A program made the position numbers and the translations under genes. The notes beneath the pieces were generated by a model that did no database searches, was not told where the DNA came from, and saw only the letters and a program-made list of their open reading frames with translations. This document shows, in pieces, positions 1-7,924 of a stretch of DNA of 23,299 nt. Each line of letters begins with the position of its first letter. Within the stretch, counting starts at the first letter, position 1. Source of the DNA: Pseudomonadota bacterium (GTDB taxonomy: Bacteria > Desulfobacterota > Desulfovibrionia > Desulfovibrionales > Desulfovibrionaceae); assembly GCA_023411815.1 (NCBI GenBank), contig JAEYOJ010000067.1:1-23299 (forward strand), given 5' to 3'.

Positions 1-638
1 AGATGCTGGAGATGGCCAGCATGGGCGCCAAGGTGCTCCAGATCCGCTCCGTGGAGTTCGCCAAGAAGTACAATGTGCCGGTGCACGTGCGCTCGACCTT
101 CTCCGACGAGCCGGGCACCATGGTCATCCAGGAGGAAAAAAGCATGGAAGCCGTTCTCGTTTCCGGTGTCGCATACGACAAGGATCAGGCCCGCGTCACG
201 GTCTACGACGTCATCGACCAGCCTGGCGTGGCCGCGGCCATTTTCGGCCCCCTGGCCGAGGAAGGAATCCTGGTGGACATGATCATCCAGAATACGAGCC
301 GCGAGGGCCGCACGGACATGACCTTCACCATTCCGCGCGCGGACCTCAAAAAGACCATGCGCATCCTGGAAGATACCAAGGCCCAGATCGGCGCCAAGGA
401 AATCCAGTACGACACGGGCGTGTGTAAGGTCTCGGTCATCGGCGTGGGCATGCGCAACCACTCGGGCGTGGCCTCCAAGGCCTTCGCGGCCCTGAGTAAG
501 GAGAACATCAACATCCTCATGATCTCCACTTCCGAGATCAAGATCACCTGTCTCATCGAGGAAAAGTACATGGCCCTGGCCGTGCACACCCTCCACGAGG
601 CCTTCGAGCTGGGCAAGAACGGAACTCATGCGTGCTGA
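1..638 (+). CDS. lysC: Aspartate kinase, C-terminal part (5' end outside window)
   Basis: Catalyses ATP-dependent phosphorylation of L-aspartate, the first step towards lysine, diaminopimelate, threonine and methionine. Only the last 212 or so residues are in the window: the end of the kinase domain (the MASMGAKVLQIRSVEFAKKY stretch) followed by two ACT regulatory domains, the first around VSGVAYDKDQARVTVYD and the second around VCKVSVIGVGMRNHSGV. ACT domains bind lysine and/or threonine for feedback control. The frame enters from the left edge (bases 1-2 finish a codon), so the ATG at 3 is an internal Met and not the start. The stop at 636-638 lies inside the start region of cimA, an 11-bp overlap, which suggests translational coupling. 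The identification is firm. Which amino acid inhibits the enzyme cannot be read from sequence. Confidence 0.93.
   Translation, partial: MLEMASMGAKVLQIRSVEFAKKYNVPVHVRSTFSDEPGTMVIQEEKSMEAVLVSGVAYDKDQARVTVYDVIDQPGVAAAIFGPLAEEGILVDMIIQNTSREGRTDMTFTIPRADLKKTMRILEDTKAQIGAKEIQYDTGVCKVSVIGVGMRNHSGVASKAFAALSKENINILMISTSEIKITCLIEEKYMALAVHTLHEAFELGKNGTHAC
130..146 (+). promoter_or_regulatory. Internal ribosome binding site and ATG for an ACT-only beta subunit of aspartate kinase
   Basis: Inside lysC an AGGAGG (130-135) is followed after 8 bases by an in-frame ATG (144-146). It would start a 164-residue product (144-638) beginning MEAVLVSGVAYDKD, exactly at the kinase/ACT boundary. In Bacillus, Corynebacterium and Thermus aspartate kinases an in-frame internal start at the corresponding place gives the beta subunit of an alpha2beta2 enzyme. 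The motif and spacing are seen directly; its use is inferred by analogy. Confidence 0.5.
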
Positions 639-2274
639 CATGAGACGGGTCGCCATCTACGATACAACCTTGCGGGACGGAACCCAGGCCGAGGAAATCA
701 ACCTCACCCTGGACGACAAGATTCGCATCGCGGGCAAGCTCGACGAGCTTGGCGTCGACTACATCGAAGGCGGTTGGCCGGGATCCAATCCCGTGGACAA
801 GCAGTTCTTTCAGGAAATAGGCAACTACTCCCTGAAGCACTCGCGCATCGCCGCCTTCGGCAGCACCCACAACCCCAAGGGCACTGCGGATGGCGACCCG
901 AACCTCCAGGCTTTGGTTGAAGCGGCTCCCCAGGTCATGACCGTTTTCGGCAAGACCTGGGACCTGCACGCCAAGGAAGCCTTGCGCATTCCCCTGGAGC
1001 GCAACCTGGAGATCATCAGCTCCAGCTTGGCCTTTCTGCGGCCGCACGCGCCCGAGCTGTTCTTCGATGCCGAGCACTTCTTCGACGGCTACAAGGCCAA
1101 TCCGGAGTACGCCCTGCGCTGTCTGGACGCGGCTCTGCAAGGCGGCGCCGAGGTGCTCGTGCTGTGCGACACCAACGGAGGCACCCTGCCCACGGACCTG
1201 CGGGAGATCATGACCGCCGTTAAGGCGCGTTTCCCGCAGGCCAGGCTCGGCATCCACGCGCACAACGACTCGGAACTGGCCGTAGCCAATTCGATCGAGG
1301 CCGTGGCCCAGGGCGCCGAGCACATCCAGGGCACGATAAACGGATACGGCGAGCGTTGCGGCAACGCCAACCTCTGCTCCATCATCCCAAACCTGATGCT
1401 GAAGATGGGCTGCGCCTGCCTGCCCGAAGGCAATCTGGCCCTGCTCACGCCGGTTTCGCACTTCGTTTCTGAAGTGGCCAACCTGCGGCCTTTCCTGCGC
1501 CAGCCGTTCGTGGGCCGCTCGGCCTTCGCCCACAAGGGCGGCATCCATGTCAGCGCCGTGATCCGCAATCCCGAAACCTACGAGCACATCAGGCCCGAGA
1601 TGGTCGGCAACAAGCAGCGCGTGCTGCTCTCCGACCTGGCCGGCCGCAGCAACATCCTGGTCAAGGCCAAGAACTACGGCTACGAGTTGGACAAGAACGA
1701 CCCGTGCGTGCAGGACCTGCTACACGAGATCAAGGAGCGTGAAGCCCTGGGCTACGAATACTCAGCGGCCGAGGCTTCCTTCGAGCTGCTGTTCTTCCGC
1801 ACCATGGGCTGGTCCAAGCGCTATTTCCAGCTCATGAACTTCCGTGTCCTGGACTCGCACGAGCTGAGCGGCGAGCCGTTCTCCGAGGCAACGGTATTGC
1901 TCAAGGTCCGCGGCCAGGATCATCATACGGCCGCTACGGGCCACGGACCGGTCAACGCCCTGGACAACGCCCTGCGCAAAGCCTTGTGCGAAGCTTATCC
2001 CAGCCTGAATGAGATGCGCCTGCTGGACTTCAAGGTGCGCGTCATGACCGGCTATGTCCGCGACGACGGCGGCACGGCCTCCAAGGTCCGGGTGCTCATC
2101 GAGTCCGGGGACAAGCTGGCGCGCTGGATCACCGTGGGCGTATCGCACAACATCATCGAAGCGAGCTGGCAGGCGCTGGTGGACTCCTTCACCTACAAGC
2201 TGTTCAAGGACGACCCGCAGAAATGGCCCAACAAACCCGAGAAATGGATACCCTGCAAGAGCCCGGGCTTATAG
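628..2274 (+). CDS. cimA: (R)-citramalate synthase
   Basis: Condenses pyruvate and acetyl-CoA to (R)-citramalate, giving 2-oxobutyrate for isoleucine without threonine deaminase. The 548-residue protein has the HMGL-like TIM barrel first: DTTLRDG at 12-18, a GGWPGSNP substrate-region motif near 47-54, the metal-binding HAHND at 210-214, and GTINGYGERCGN from 235. A C-terminal LeuA-type allosteric/dimerisation domain (about 410-540) follows, the usual site of isoleucine feedback. The G-W-P-G-S-N-P variant and the long C-terminus favour the CimA/LeuA2 type over 2-isopropylmalate synthase. The start at ATG 628 overlaps lysC by 11 bp; ATG 640 is a possible alternative and neither has a strong Shine-Dalgarno sequence. 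Pairing with lysC puts two branch-point enzymes of aspartate/isoleucine metabolism under joint control. Confidence 0.92.
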   Translation: MRADMRRVAIYDTTLRDGTQAEEINLTLDDKIRIAGKLDELGVDYIEGGWPGSNPVDKQFFQEIGNYSLKHSRIAAFGSTHNPKGTADGDPNLQALVEAAPQVMTVFGKTWDLHAKEALRIPLERNLEIISSSLAFLRPHAPELFFDAEHFFDGYKANPEYALRCLDAALQGGAEVLVLCDTNGGTLPTDLREIMTAVKARFPQARLGIHAHNDSELAVANSIEAVAQGAEHIQGTINGYGERCGNANLCSIIPNLMLKMGCACLPEGNLALLTPVSHFVSEVANLRPFLRQPFVGRSAFAHKGGIHVSAVIRNPETYEHIRPEMVGNKQRVLLSDLAGRSNILVKAKNYGYELDKNDPCVQDLLHEIKEREALGYEYSAAEASFELLFFRTMGWSKRYFQLMNFRVLDSHELSGEPFSEATVLLKVRGQDHHTAATGHGPVNALDNALRKALCEAYPSLNEMRLLDFKVRVMTGYVRDDGGTASKVRVLIESGDKLARWITVGVSHNIIEASWQALVDSFTYKLFKDDPQKWPNKPEKWIPCKSPGL

Positions 2275-3074
2275 TTCTGGTGGACAACCGCCCCGGGCAG
2301 GACCTGGGAAGCGAATGGGGCCTCAGCCTGATGGTTGCGTCCGGTGGGCGGTGCTGGCTGTGGGACACCGGAAAATCAGGCTTGTTCCTGGACAATGCCC
2401 GCCGCTTGGGCCTTGATCTATCGAGGATTGACGGCTTGGCCCTGAGTCATGGCCATTACGACCATGTGGGCGGATTGGCCGCGCTCGTGCACGCCGGTTT
2501 CTCCGGGCCTGTCGTGGCCCATCCAGCCCTGACACGCCAGCGCTTCAGCATCCACGCATCGGAGCACAAGGATGTGGGCATGCAGGCCGGTCAGCGCGAC
2601 CTCTTGCAGGGCCGCCTGCAGCCTGTATCGGGCGACCGGCCACTTGCTCCCGGCCTGCGTTTCGTCACGGACATTCCCCGCCGGCCCGGCAACTCCACGG
2701 CCACCGCAAACCTCTATATGGACAGCCAGGCAAGCAGGCCCGACGACCTGCCGGACGACGCCTTTTTACTCATGGACACGCCTCGCGGAACCGTGGTCGT
2801 TCTCGGCTGCTGCCACAGCGGTCTAGCCAACAGCCTGCTGCACGCGGCTGAACTGGCGAACGTGAAAAAGCTCCACGCCGTCATCGGCGGGATGCATCTG
2901 TACTCGGCTGGCCGGGCTGCGCTGGATGAGGCCGTGGAAATCCTCAAGACTCTAGAGTGCGAGATCATCGCCCCGGGGCACTGCACGGGCGACGCCCCGA
3001 TTGCCTTCCTGGAGCAATGTTTCCCGGGCCGCGTGCACCCCCTCCACGCGGGCCTGATCCTGACCTTCTCTTGA
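2223..3074 (+). CDS. Metallo-beta-lactamase-fold hydrolase (dihydropteroate/AIR-P-like MBL group)
   Basis: Cytosolic MBL-fold protein of 283 residues. The signature SHGHYDH (75-81) supplies the HxHxDH metal ligands; further candidate ligands are H198 (GCCHSG), H225 (GGMHL) and H253 (PGHCTG). The arrangement, with an N-terminal VDNRPGQDLGSEWGLS segment and a GCCHSG stretch, resembles the archaeal-type MBL group annotated as 7,8-dihydropterin-6-yl-methyl-4-(beta-D-ribofuranosyl)aminobenzene 5'-phosphate synthase. That name comes from few characterised members, so the substrate is unknown here. The chosen ATG overlaps cimA by 52 bp; ATG 2244 (residue 8, MDTLQEPG) would cut this to 31 bp and is equally plausible. 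It is the last gene of the lysC-cimA run and faces the chemoreceptor gene tail to tail. Confidence 0.8.
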   Translation: MAQQTREMDTLQEPGLIVLVDNRPGQDLGSEWGLSLMVASGGRCWLWDTGKSGLFLDNARRLGLDLSRIDGLALSHGHYDHVGGLAALVHAGFSGPVVAHPALTRQRFSIHASEHKDVGMQAGQRDLLQGRLQPVSGDRPLAPGLRFVTDIPRRPGNSTATANLYMDSQASRPDDLPDDAFLLMDTPRGTVVVLGCCHSGLANSLLHAAELANVKKLHAVIGGMHLYSAGRAALDEAVEILKTLECEIIAPGHCTGDAPIAFLEQCFPGRVHPLHAGLILTFS

Positions 3075-3114
3075 GCCGGTCCGGTCGGATAAGACCACGC
3101 ATCGAACGGGCGCC

Positions 3115-3142
3115 AAAAAACGCTGGCCCCGCCCGTGCAGCG
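3115..3142 (-). terminator. Possible intrinsic terminator of the chemoreceptor gene
   Basis: On the minus strand, downstream of the chemoreceptor stop, CGCTG (3142-3138) and CAGCG (3125-3121) can form a 5-bp stem around a 12-base loop, followed directly by six T (3120-3115). The stem is short, so this is tentative. A second small palindrome, GAGGC-CAG-GCCTC, lies between it and the stop codon. Confidence 0.4.
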
Positions 3143-3200
3143 CACGAACGAGGCCAGGCCTCCAGCCTATGGCTCAGAGATGAGCCTGTCGCCTGGCAGA

Positions 3201-5234
3201 TCAATCCTGCATGTTCGTGATGACCTCTTTAAGATTGCCGGCCAGATCCGCCAGTTCCGCAACAGCCTTGGCCGACTGGACCATGGCCTCGGCGGTCTCC
3301 GTCGATATCCTGTTGATCTCCTCAATGGAGCGTCCGATCTGCTCGCTGGCCGCCGACTGCTCCTCCGAGGACGCGGCGATGTTGCGCACCTGATCCGATG
3401 TGGTCTCGATGAGCGAGACGATCTCCTTCAAGGCCAGACCCGCCTTCTCGGCGTGGGCGGTCGAGTTCTCGACCGCCTGGGCCGCCGTATCCATGGCGGC
3501 GATATTATCGTGGGTGCCGGTCTGGATGGCCTTGATGGCCTGTCCGACCTCCTTGGTCGCCTGCATGGTCTTCTCGGCCAGTTTGCGCACCTCGTCGGCC
3601 ACGACCGCGAAGCCTCGGCCGGCTTCGCCGGCGCGGGCCGCCTCGATGGCCGCGTTGAGCGCCAGGAGATTGGTCTGGTCGGCAATGTCGTCGATGACCG
3701 ACATGATCCTGCCGATGCCCTCGGCCCGCTGACCAAGTTCACTCAAGGAGGATTTCATGGCCTGGGTCTGACTTCTCACCTCGAAGATGGCCTTCACCGC
3801 ATTCTCGACGACCATGGCTCCATCCTGGGCTCTTTCCTTGGCGTTATCCGCTCCGTGCGCTGCATCGGAGGCGTTTCTGGCCACTTCCATGACCGAGGCG
3901 TTGACCTGCTCCATGGCAGTTGCGGCCTCGCCTGTCCGGGAACGCTGTTCCTCGGCACCATGACTCGACTCCTCGATCTGAGCGGCCAGTTCCTCCGAAG
4001 CCGAGGAGAGATGCTCGACCACTTGCTCCAGCTGGTTGGCCGCCTCGTGCATGCCCTGCCGCCTGGCCTCCTCGGCCTTCTTCCTGGCCTCCTCGGCTTC
4101 CAGGACGGCCCTGTTCGCCCGTTCGGTCTCCTCCCTGGCGCGCGTAGCCTGGTCTTCGGCCTCCTTCATCTTGCCAAGGAGCATGTCTAGCATCTTTATC
4201 AACGCGGCATGGAGCTTGCCGATTTCGTCGTTCCTGTTCCCTATCTCGGATCGGGCGCTCAGGTTGCCGGAGGCGATGGAAGTGGCGGCATTCATGATCT
4301 GCACGATGGGCCTGCTGATGGTCCTGGAAACGAGGAAGGTGACGATACCGCCCAGGACGAGGATGATAACTGCCCCGATCACGATGGCCCAGGTGAGGCG
4401 GGTTAGTCCGGAGAAGAGGTCCTCATATGCGGCCGTGACGGCCAGACCCCAGTCGGTACCCTCGACCGGACAGTAGCCGGCAAACTTGGTCTGGTCCTTG
4501 TACGTATAGGTGGCGACGCCGCGCTCGCCGGCCACCAGTTTGCGCTGGAACGAGGCGATGGGCTCAAAGGCCGGATTCTTCTTCACATTCTCGAACATGT
4601 TGTCCTTGTCGAGCACGAGCTGCAGGTTGTCGTGCGCGACCATGTAACCCTGCCTGTTGATCATGTAGGCATTGCCGGCCCTGCCTATCTTATTGCCCGT
4701 GACGGTCTTGATGATCTCCATCCAGTCGATGACGCCGATCAGGACTCCGACGATTCGTCCGTCTCTCGTGATGGGGGCGGCGGCTATGCAGATGAGCTTG
4801 CCGTCAACCTTGTCCACGAGGAGGTCGGAAAAGACCGTTTTTCCGGTCATGGCCTCCTTGAAGTAGGCCCGCTCAGCGACATACAGGGCCTTTTCGCCGA
4901 GGTTGTGGGCCGTGCCGTCGGGATTCACGACGGAGATGTCCTTCAGGCCATAGAAGGCCTGCTCTTTCCTGAGGTACGACAACTGGGTCGCCAGCTCCAT
5001 GCTGGTCACCGCATTCCTGCGGGCGAGACTCTCCACGGCATGCCTGTAGTAACTGGCCTTCTCCGCAACGATTCTGGCTGCGTTCTCCGCTCCGCTTGCG
5101 ACGTATTCCTCGACGTTTTCGCGTAACGCGTGGGAGGCGTAGCGGTACGAGATGAAGGTCAGGGCCGCGCACACGACGAGCAGCAAAACCGCAAACGATG
5201 CAACGAGCCTCAAACCGATTCCGATGCTTCTCAT
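3201..5234 (-). CDS. Methyl-accepting chemotaxis protein with dCache-type sensor
   Basis: Inner-membrane chemoreceptor of 677 residues that signals to CheA/CheW. Order: TM1 (about 7-30), a periplasmic double-Cache-like sensor (about 31-280; SVVNPDGTAHNLG, RAYFKEAMTG and PITRDGRIVGVLIG are typical PAS/Cache stretches), TM2 (281-303), HAMP (about 304-356), an alanine/glutamate-rich coiled coil (357-400), then the MCP signalling domain with its highly conserved hairpin tip (TNLLALNAAIEAARAGEAGR, 521-540). There is no C-terminal NWETF-type pentapeptide, so CheR/CheB tethering is unlikely; the methylation region itself is present. The start ATG (5234-5232) is preceded by TAGGAATATCCA, an acceptable ribosome site. 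The ligand is not predictable, although dCache receptors often bind amino acids or carboxylates. No other chemotaxis gene is nearby. Confidence 0.93.
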   Translation of the reverse strand: MRSIGIGLRLVASFAVLLLVVCAALTFISYRYASHALRENVEEYVASGAENAARIVAEKASYYRHAVESLARRNAVTSMELATQLSYLRKEQAFYGLKDISVVNPDGTAHNLGEKALYVAERAYFKEAMTGKTVFSDLLVDKVDGKLICIAAAPITRDGRIVGVLIGVIDWMEIIKTVTGNKIGRAGNAYMINRQGYMVAHDNLQLVLDKDNMFENVKKNPAFEPIASFQRKLVAGERGVATYTYKDQTKFAGYCPVEGTDWGLAVTAAYEDLFSGLTRLTWAIVIGAVIILVLGGIVTFLVSRTISRPIVQIMNAATSIASGNLSARSEIGNRNDEIGKLHAALIKMLDMLLGKMKEAEDQATRAREETERANRAVLEAEEARKKAEEARRQGMHEAANQLEQVVEHLSSASEELAAQIEESSHGAEEQRSRTGEAATAMEQVNASVMEVARNASDAAHGADNAKERAQDGAMVVENAVKAIFEVRSQTQAMKSSLSELGQRAEGIGRIMSVIDDIADQTNLLALNAAIEAARAGEAGRGFAVVADEVRKLAEKTMQATKEVGQAIKAIQTGTHDNIAAMDTAAQAVENSTAHAEKAGLALKEIVSLIETTSDQVRNIAASSEEQSAASEQIGRSIEEINRISTETAEAMVQSAKAVAELADLAGNLKEVITNMQD

Positions 5235-5873
5235 TGGATATTCCTATGTGGTTGAATACTTCATAGCCGTACGCGCGACGCAGGGCCAGCGTTCTTTGGG
5301 ACCCCCGTTTATTGCCTCATCGCAATGCAGAGGGAGTATCGATGGTGGTGCAAAGCCAGGGTTTTTTCAATCATGAATAATGCCCTGACCTTATACCATG
5401 TCATGCATAATTTTTCTTAAAGCATTACAGATTTTTGATAATCAATCAAGTCAGATTATGACTGTAGCACCATGAACTATTCTTCAATTGAAGCAGCTAC
5501 AAGGACTGCGTTGCTTCTGTTTACATCGTTTTGCATTGGTTACTCTTTTCATGAATGGGGTATCAGCCTACTCTTGCTTTCCACTGAGCATTATATAAAG
5601 ACAAGGCTATCAAAATAATGACGCCTACGTGTCTCTCTCTAGTTTCAATTGGCTAGCAAACAAGGAGTATTGGAGGACATGCAGAGCGATTGGGAAGCAG
5701 TTGAACTGGATTCGCTAGGGTGCTTGCTTCTGAAAAGACTTTCCGGAAGGTGCTGCGGCCTTGAGACCTGCCCTGGTTGCAGGCTGGAAGCTGCTGCAGC
5801 TTTCCAGGGGCTCCGGCCCCTGCTGGTGAAAGCCAGAGAGAGCGCAAGGCCCTTTCGTTCGAGCGGATGGACT
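5235..5873. other. Intergenic region, AT-rich in its middle
   Basis: A 639-base gap between the chemoreceptor start and the end of ktrA (both minus). About 5380-5640 is clearly richer in A and T than its surroundings. It holds an inverted pair ATAATC (5438-5443) / GATTAT (5454-5459), a possible minus-strand -10 (TATAAG, complement of 5390-5395) for the chemoreceptor, and a 48-codon open frame on the plus strand (5472-5618, one hydrophobic stretch, no good ribosome site) that I do not call as a gene. Two strong hairpins (5784-5822) close the region. I see no RNA gene. Confidence 0.5.
5784..5822. repeat. Two adjacent hairpins downstream of ktrA
   Basis: CTGGAAGCTG (5784-5793) pairs with CAGCTTTCCAG (5797-5807) with one bulged T. 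It is followed at once by CAGGGGC (5805-5811) pairing with GCCCCTG (5816-5822) around TCCG. The second is a perfect 7-bp stem; the two share bases 5805-5807. There is no T-run, so a canonical terminator is unlikely. They may act as a 3' stabiliser or rho-dependent end of the ktr operon, or be a small interspersed repeat. Confidence 0.5.
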
Positions 5874-6530
5874 CTACGATTTGAGGGCGCTGAAAGAGCT
5901 GCGCTGGCCGATGATGATCAGCGTATCGCCCTGGCGCAAGGGCTCGTCGGCCTTCGGAATGAACCCGAAACGCTCCTCACCCGCCTTGCGCACGGCAATG
6001 ACCTGCACGCCGTATTTGCTGGTCAGGGCCAGCTCCCGCAATGTCCTGCCGTCCCAACGGCTCACCGTCAGCTCCAGCAGCGCCACGTCCTGGCCGAAAG
6101 GCAGGTACTCGATGAGCCCGGGCACGGCCAGCTTGTTGGCCAGCTGGTTGGCGGCGTAGCGCTCCGGGAAGATGACCTCGGTGACGCCGATCTTGCGCAA
6201 CAGCTTCTCGTGATCGGAACTGATGGCCTTGACCCATACGTTGGACACGTCCAGCTCCTTGAGATACAGACTGATCATGGCGCTGGACTCGATGGATCCC
6301 CCCACGCTGACCATGACGTGAGTCATGTCGCTGAAGCCGAGCTGTTCCAAGGCTTTCTTCTCTGCACCGTCGGCCTGGTAGACCTGGGTCAGTATGTCCT
6401 GGGCCCGGCGCACGTTGTCCATGTCCGTGTCTATGCCCATGACTTCCTGTCCGAGATCGACCAGGGCCTTGCCGAAAGCCAGACCGAACTTGCCGAGCCC
6501 TATGATGCCGACCTGAATCCTGGATGCCAT
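5874..6530 (-). CDS. ktrA: Potassium channel regulatory RCK subunit KtrA/TrkA
   Basis: Cytosolic ring-forming subunit that gates the KtrB potassium channel in response to nucleotides. The 218 residues match the single-RCK length of KtrA, not the doubled TrkA. The N-terminal Rossmann domain shows GLGKFG (11-16, GxGxxG) and an acidic residue ending strand 2 (D34), typical of NAD(H)/ATP/ADP ribose binding. The C-terminal TrkA_C domain (about 140-215) ends in GDTLIIIGQRSSF. An excellent AAGGAGG lies just before the start (in the 20-base gap to ktrB), so it is likely well translated from the same transcript. It is the last gene of the minus-strand operon. Identification is secure; the effector is inferred. 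Confidence 0.92.
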   Translation of the reverse strand: MASRIQVGIIGLGKFGLAFGKALVDLGQEVMGIDTDMDNVRRAQDILTQVYQADGAEKKALEQLGFSDMTHVMVSVGGSIESSAMISLYLKELDVSNVWVKAISSDHEKLLRKIGVTEVIFPERYAANQLANKLAVPGLIEYLPFGQDVALLELTVSRWDGRTLRELALTSKYGVQVIAVRKAGEERFGFIPKADEPLRQGDTLIIIGQRSSFSALKS

Positions 6531-6550
6531 GCCGGATTATCCTCCTTGCT

Positions 6551-7906
6551 TCAGCCCACGAGCATGTTCCGCTCGGGCCAGGCGTAATACGGTTCCTCGC
6601 GCAGACTCTGCACCGCGCTCAGGAAGACTATCGGGCCTATGCGGCCGATGAACATGAGCATTGAGATAACTATCTTGCCCTGTGTGGACAGGTTTGGAGT
6701 AAGGCCGGTGCTCAAGCCCACGGTGGCGAAGGCCGAGATGGTCTCGAACAGGATGTCCATGAAGAGGTTGCCCGAGGCCTGGGCATGGGGCGTGCCTCCC
6801 CCCTCGGTGATGGTCAGAATGAGAGTGGTTGTGCCGATGATGGTCACGGCGAAAACGACCAGGGTCAGTGCCTTGTTCACCGTAGGCAGGTCCACTGCAT
6901 GCCTGCCAATGACCGTCTGCCGGCGATCCTTGATTTGCGAGATGGCGAAGGCCAGCAGGGTCCTGAAGGTGGTGGTCTTGATGCCGCCAGCGGCGGAGCC
7001 TGGCGAGCCGCCGATGATCATGAGCATCATCATGAAAAGCAGCGACGCATTGGTCATCTGGCTGATGTCCAGAGTGTTGAAACCGGCGGTGCGGCAGGTC
7101 ACGGACTGAAACAGGGACGACAGAAGCCTGGCCAGGGGATCGAGCAGGCTCCGTTCTCCCAGGAATTCCGTGATGTAGATGAAAATCCATCCTATGACGA
7201 TAAGCCATAGCGTAGTCTGAAGCACGATGCGCGCATACCAACTCAGCCTGCGTCTCTCGCCTCCGGTCAGCCGTTGATGGACAAGGTCTTCCAACTCCAC
7301 GAGCACCGAAAAGCCCAGGCCGCCCAAGATGATGAGGGCCATGATCACCAAGTTCACGCCCACATTGTCCTGAAAACGCATGAGGCTGTCCGCATACAGG
7401 GAGAACCCGGCATTGCAGAACGCCGATATGGAGTGAAACAGGGCCGAGTAGGGTGTGAACCCTTCGGGATCGATCAGATGCAGGAGCAGCGCGCCGGAAA
7501 CTTCTATCAGTACGGACCACAGAACCATATGCGTCAGGAAGTGCCCCAGGTGAAAGGCCGGATTGTGCAGCAGGTTCTGGCCCACGGCGATGCGGTCGGC
7601 CAGGGACACGCGGCGGCGCCAAAGGTAGAAGAAAAGGCTGGCGAAGGTCATGATGCCCAAGGCGCCGACCTGGATGAGCGCCAGGATGATGGTCTGACCC
7701 GCGCGGGAGAAGACCGTGCCCGTGTCTACCACTACGAGACCTGTGACGCAGGTGGCCGAAACGGCTGTGAACAGCGCGTCTATCCAGGAGATGTTCCCGC
7801 CAGCCAGGCTGAAAGGCTGGTTCAGCAGGATTGCCCCGATGATGATGGCCAGGCCGAAGAAGTAAATCGGCAGCGTGAATGGTGAAAAAAGGTTCTTAAG
7901 GAACAT
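6551..7906 (-). CDS. ktrB: Potassium uptake channel subunit KtrB/TrkH family
   Basis: Integral inner-membrane K+ (possibly Na+-coupled) translocating subunit with four membrane-pore-membrane repeats. All four filter loops are visible with their conserved glycine: ATCVTGL (51-57), AFCNAGF (162-168), VTCRTAGF (269-276) and AFATVGLS (392-399). Many hydrophobic helices lie between them, and the glycine-rich intramembrane loop is seen around 298-310 (IIGGSPGSAAGG). At 451 residues it matches KtrB, shorter than TrkH. It sits 18 bases after the hydrolase gene and 20 before ktrA, making a compact operon. No clear Shine-Dalgarno precedes the chosen ATG, so translation may depend on the upstream gene or on another start. 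Confidence 0.92.
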   Translation of the reverse strand: MFLKNLFSPFTLPIYFFGLAIIIGAILLNQPFSLAGGNISWIDALFTAVSATCVTGLVVVDTGTVFSRAGQTIILALIQVGALGIMTFASLFFYLWRRRVSLADRIAVGQNLLHNPAFHLGHFLTHMVLWSVLIEVSGALLLHLIDPEGFTPYSALFHSISAFCNAGFSLYADSLMRFQDNVGVNLVIMALIILGGLGFSVLVELEDLVHQRLTGGERRRLSWYARIVLQTTLWLIVIGWIFIYITEFLGERSLLDPLARLLSSLFQSVTCRTAGFNTLDISQMTNASLLFMMMLMIIGGSPGSAAGGIKTTTFRTLLAFAISQIKDRRQTVIGRHAVDLPTVNKALTLVVFAVTIIGTTTLILTITEGGGTPHAQASGNLFMDILFETISAFATVGLSTGLTPNLSTQGKIVISMLMFIGRIGPIVFLSAVQSLREEPYYAWPERNMLVG

Positions 7907-7924
7907 GGGGCGCTTGATACCGGT

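Noticed and set aside
5472..5618. 48-codon frame with a hydrophobic stretch in the AT-rich gap
   Set aside because: No Shine-Dalgarno sequence and no similarity that I recognise; open frames of this length occur by chance in AT-rich DNA. Kept only as part of a finding.
5649..6587. 312-residue plus-strand frame covering ktrA
   Set aside because: Antisense to a well-supported gene. A GGAGGAC and ATG near 5672-5682 look like a start, but the frame has no protein motif and depends on the GC-rich antisense of ktrA.
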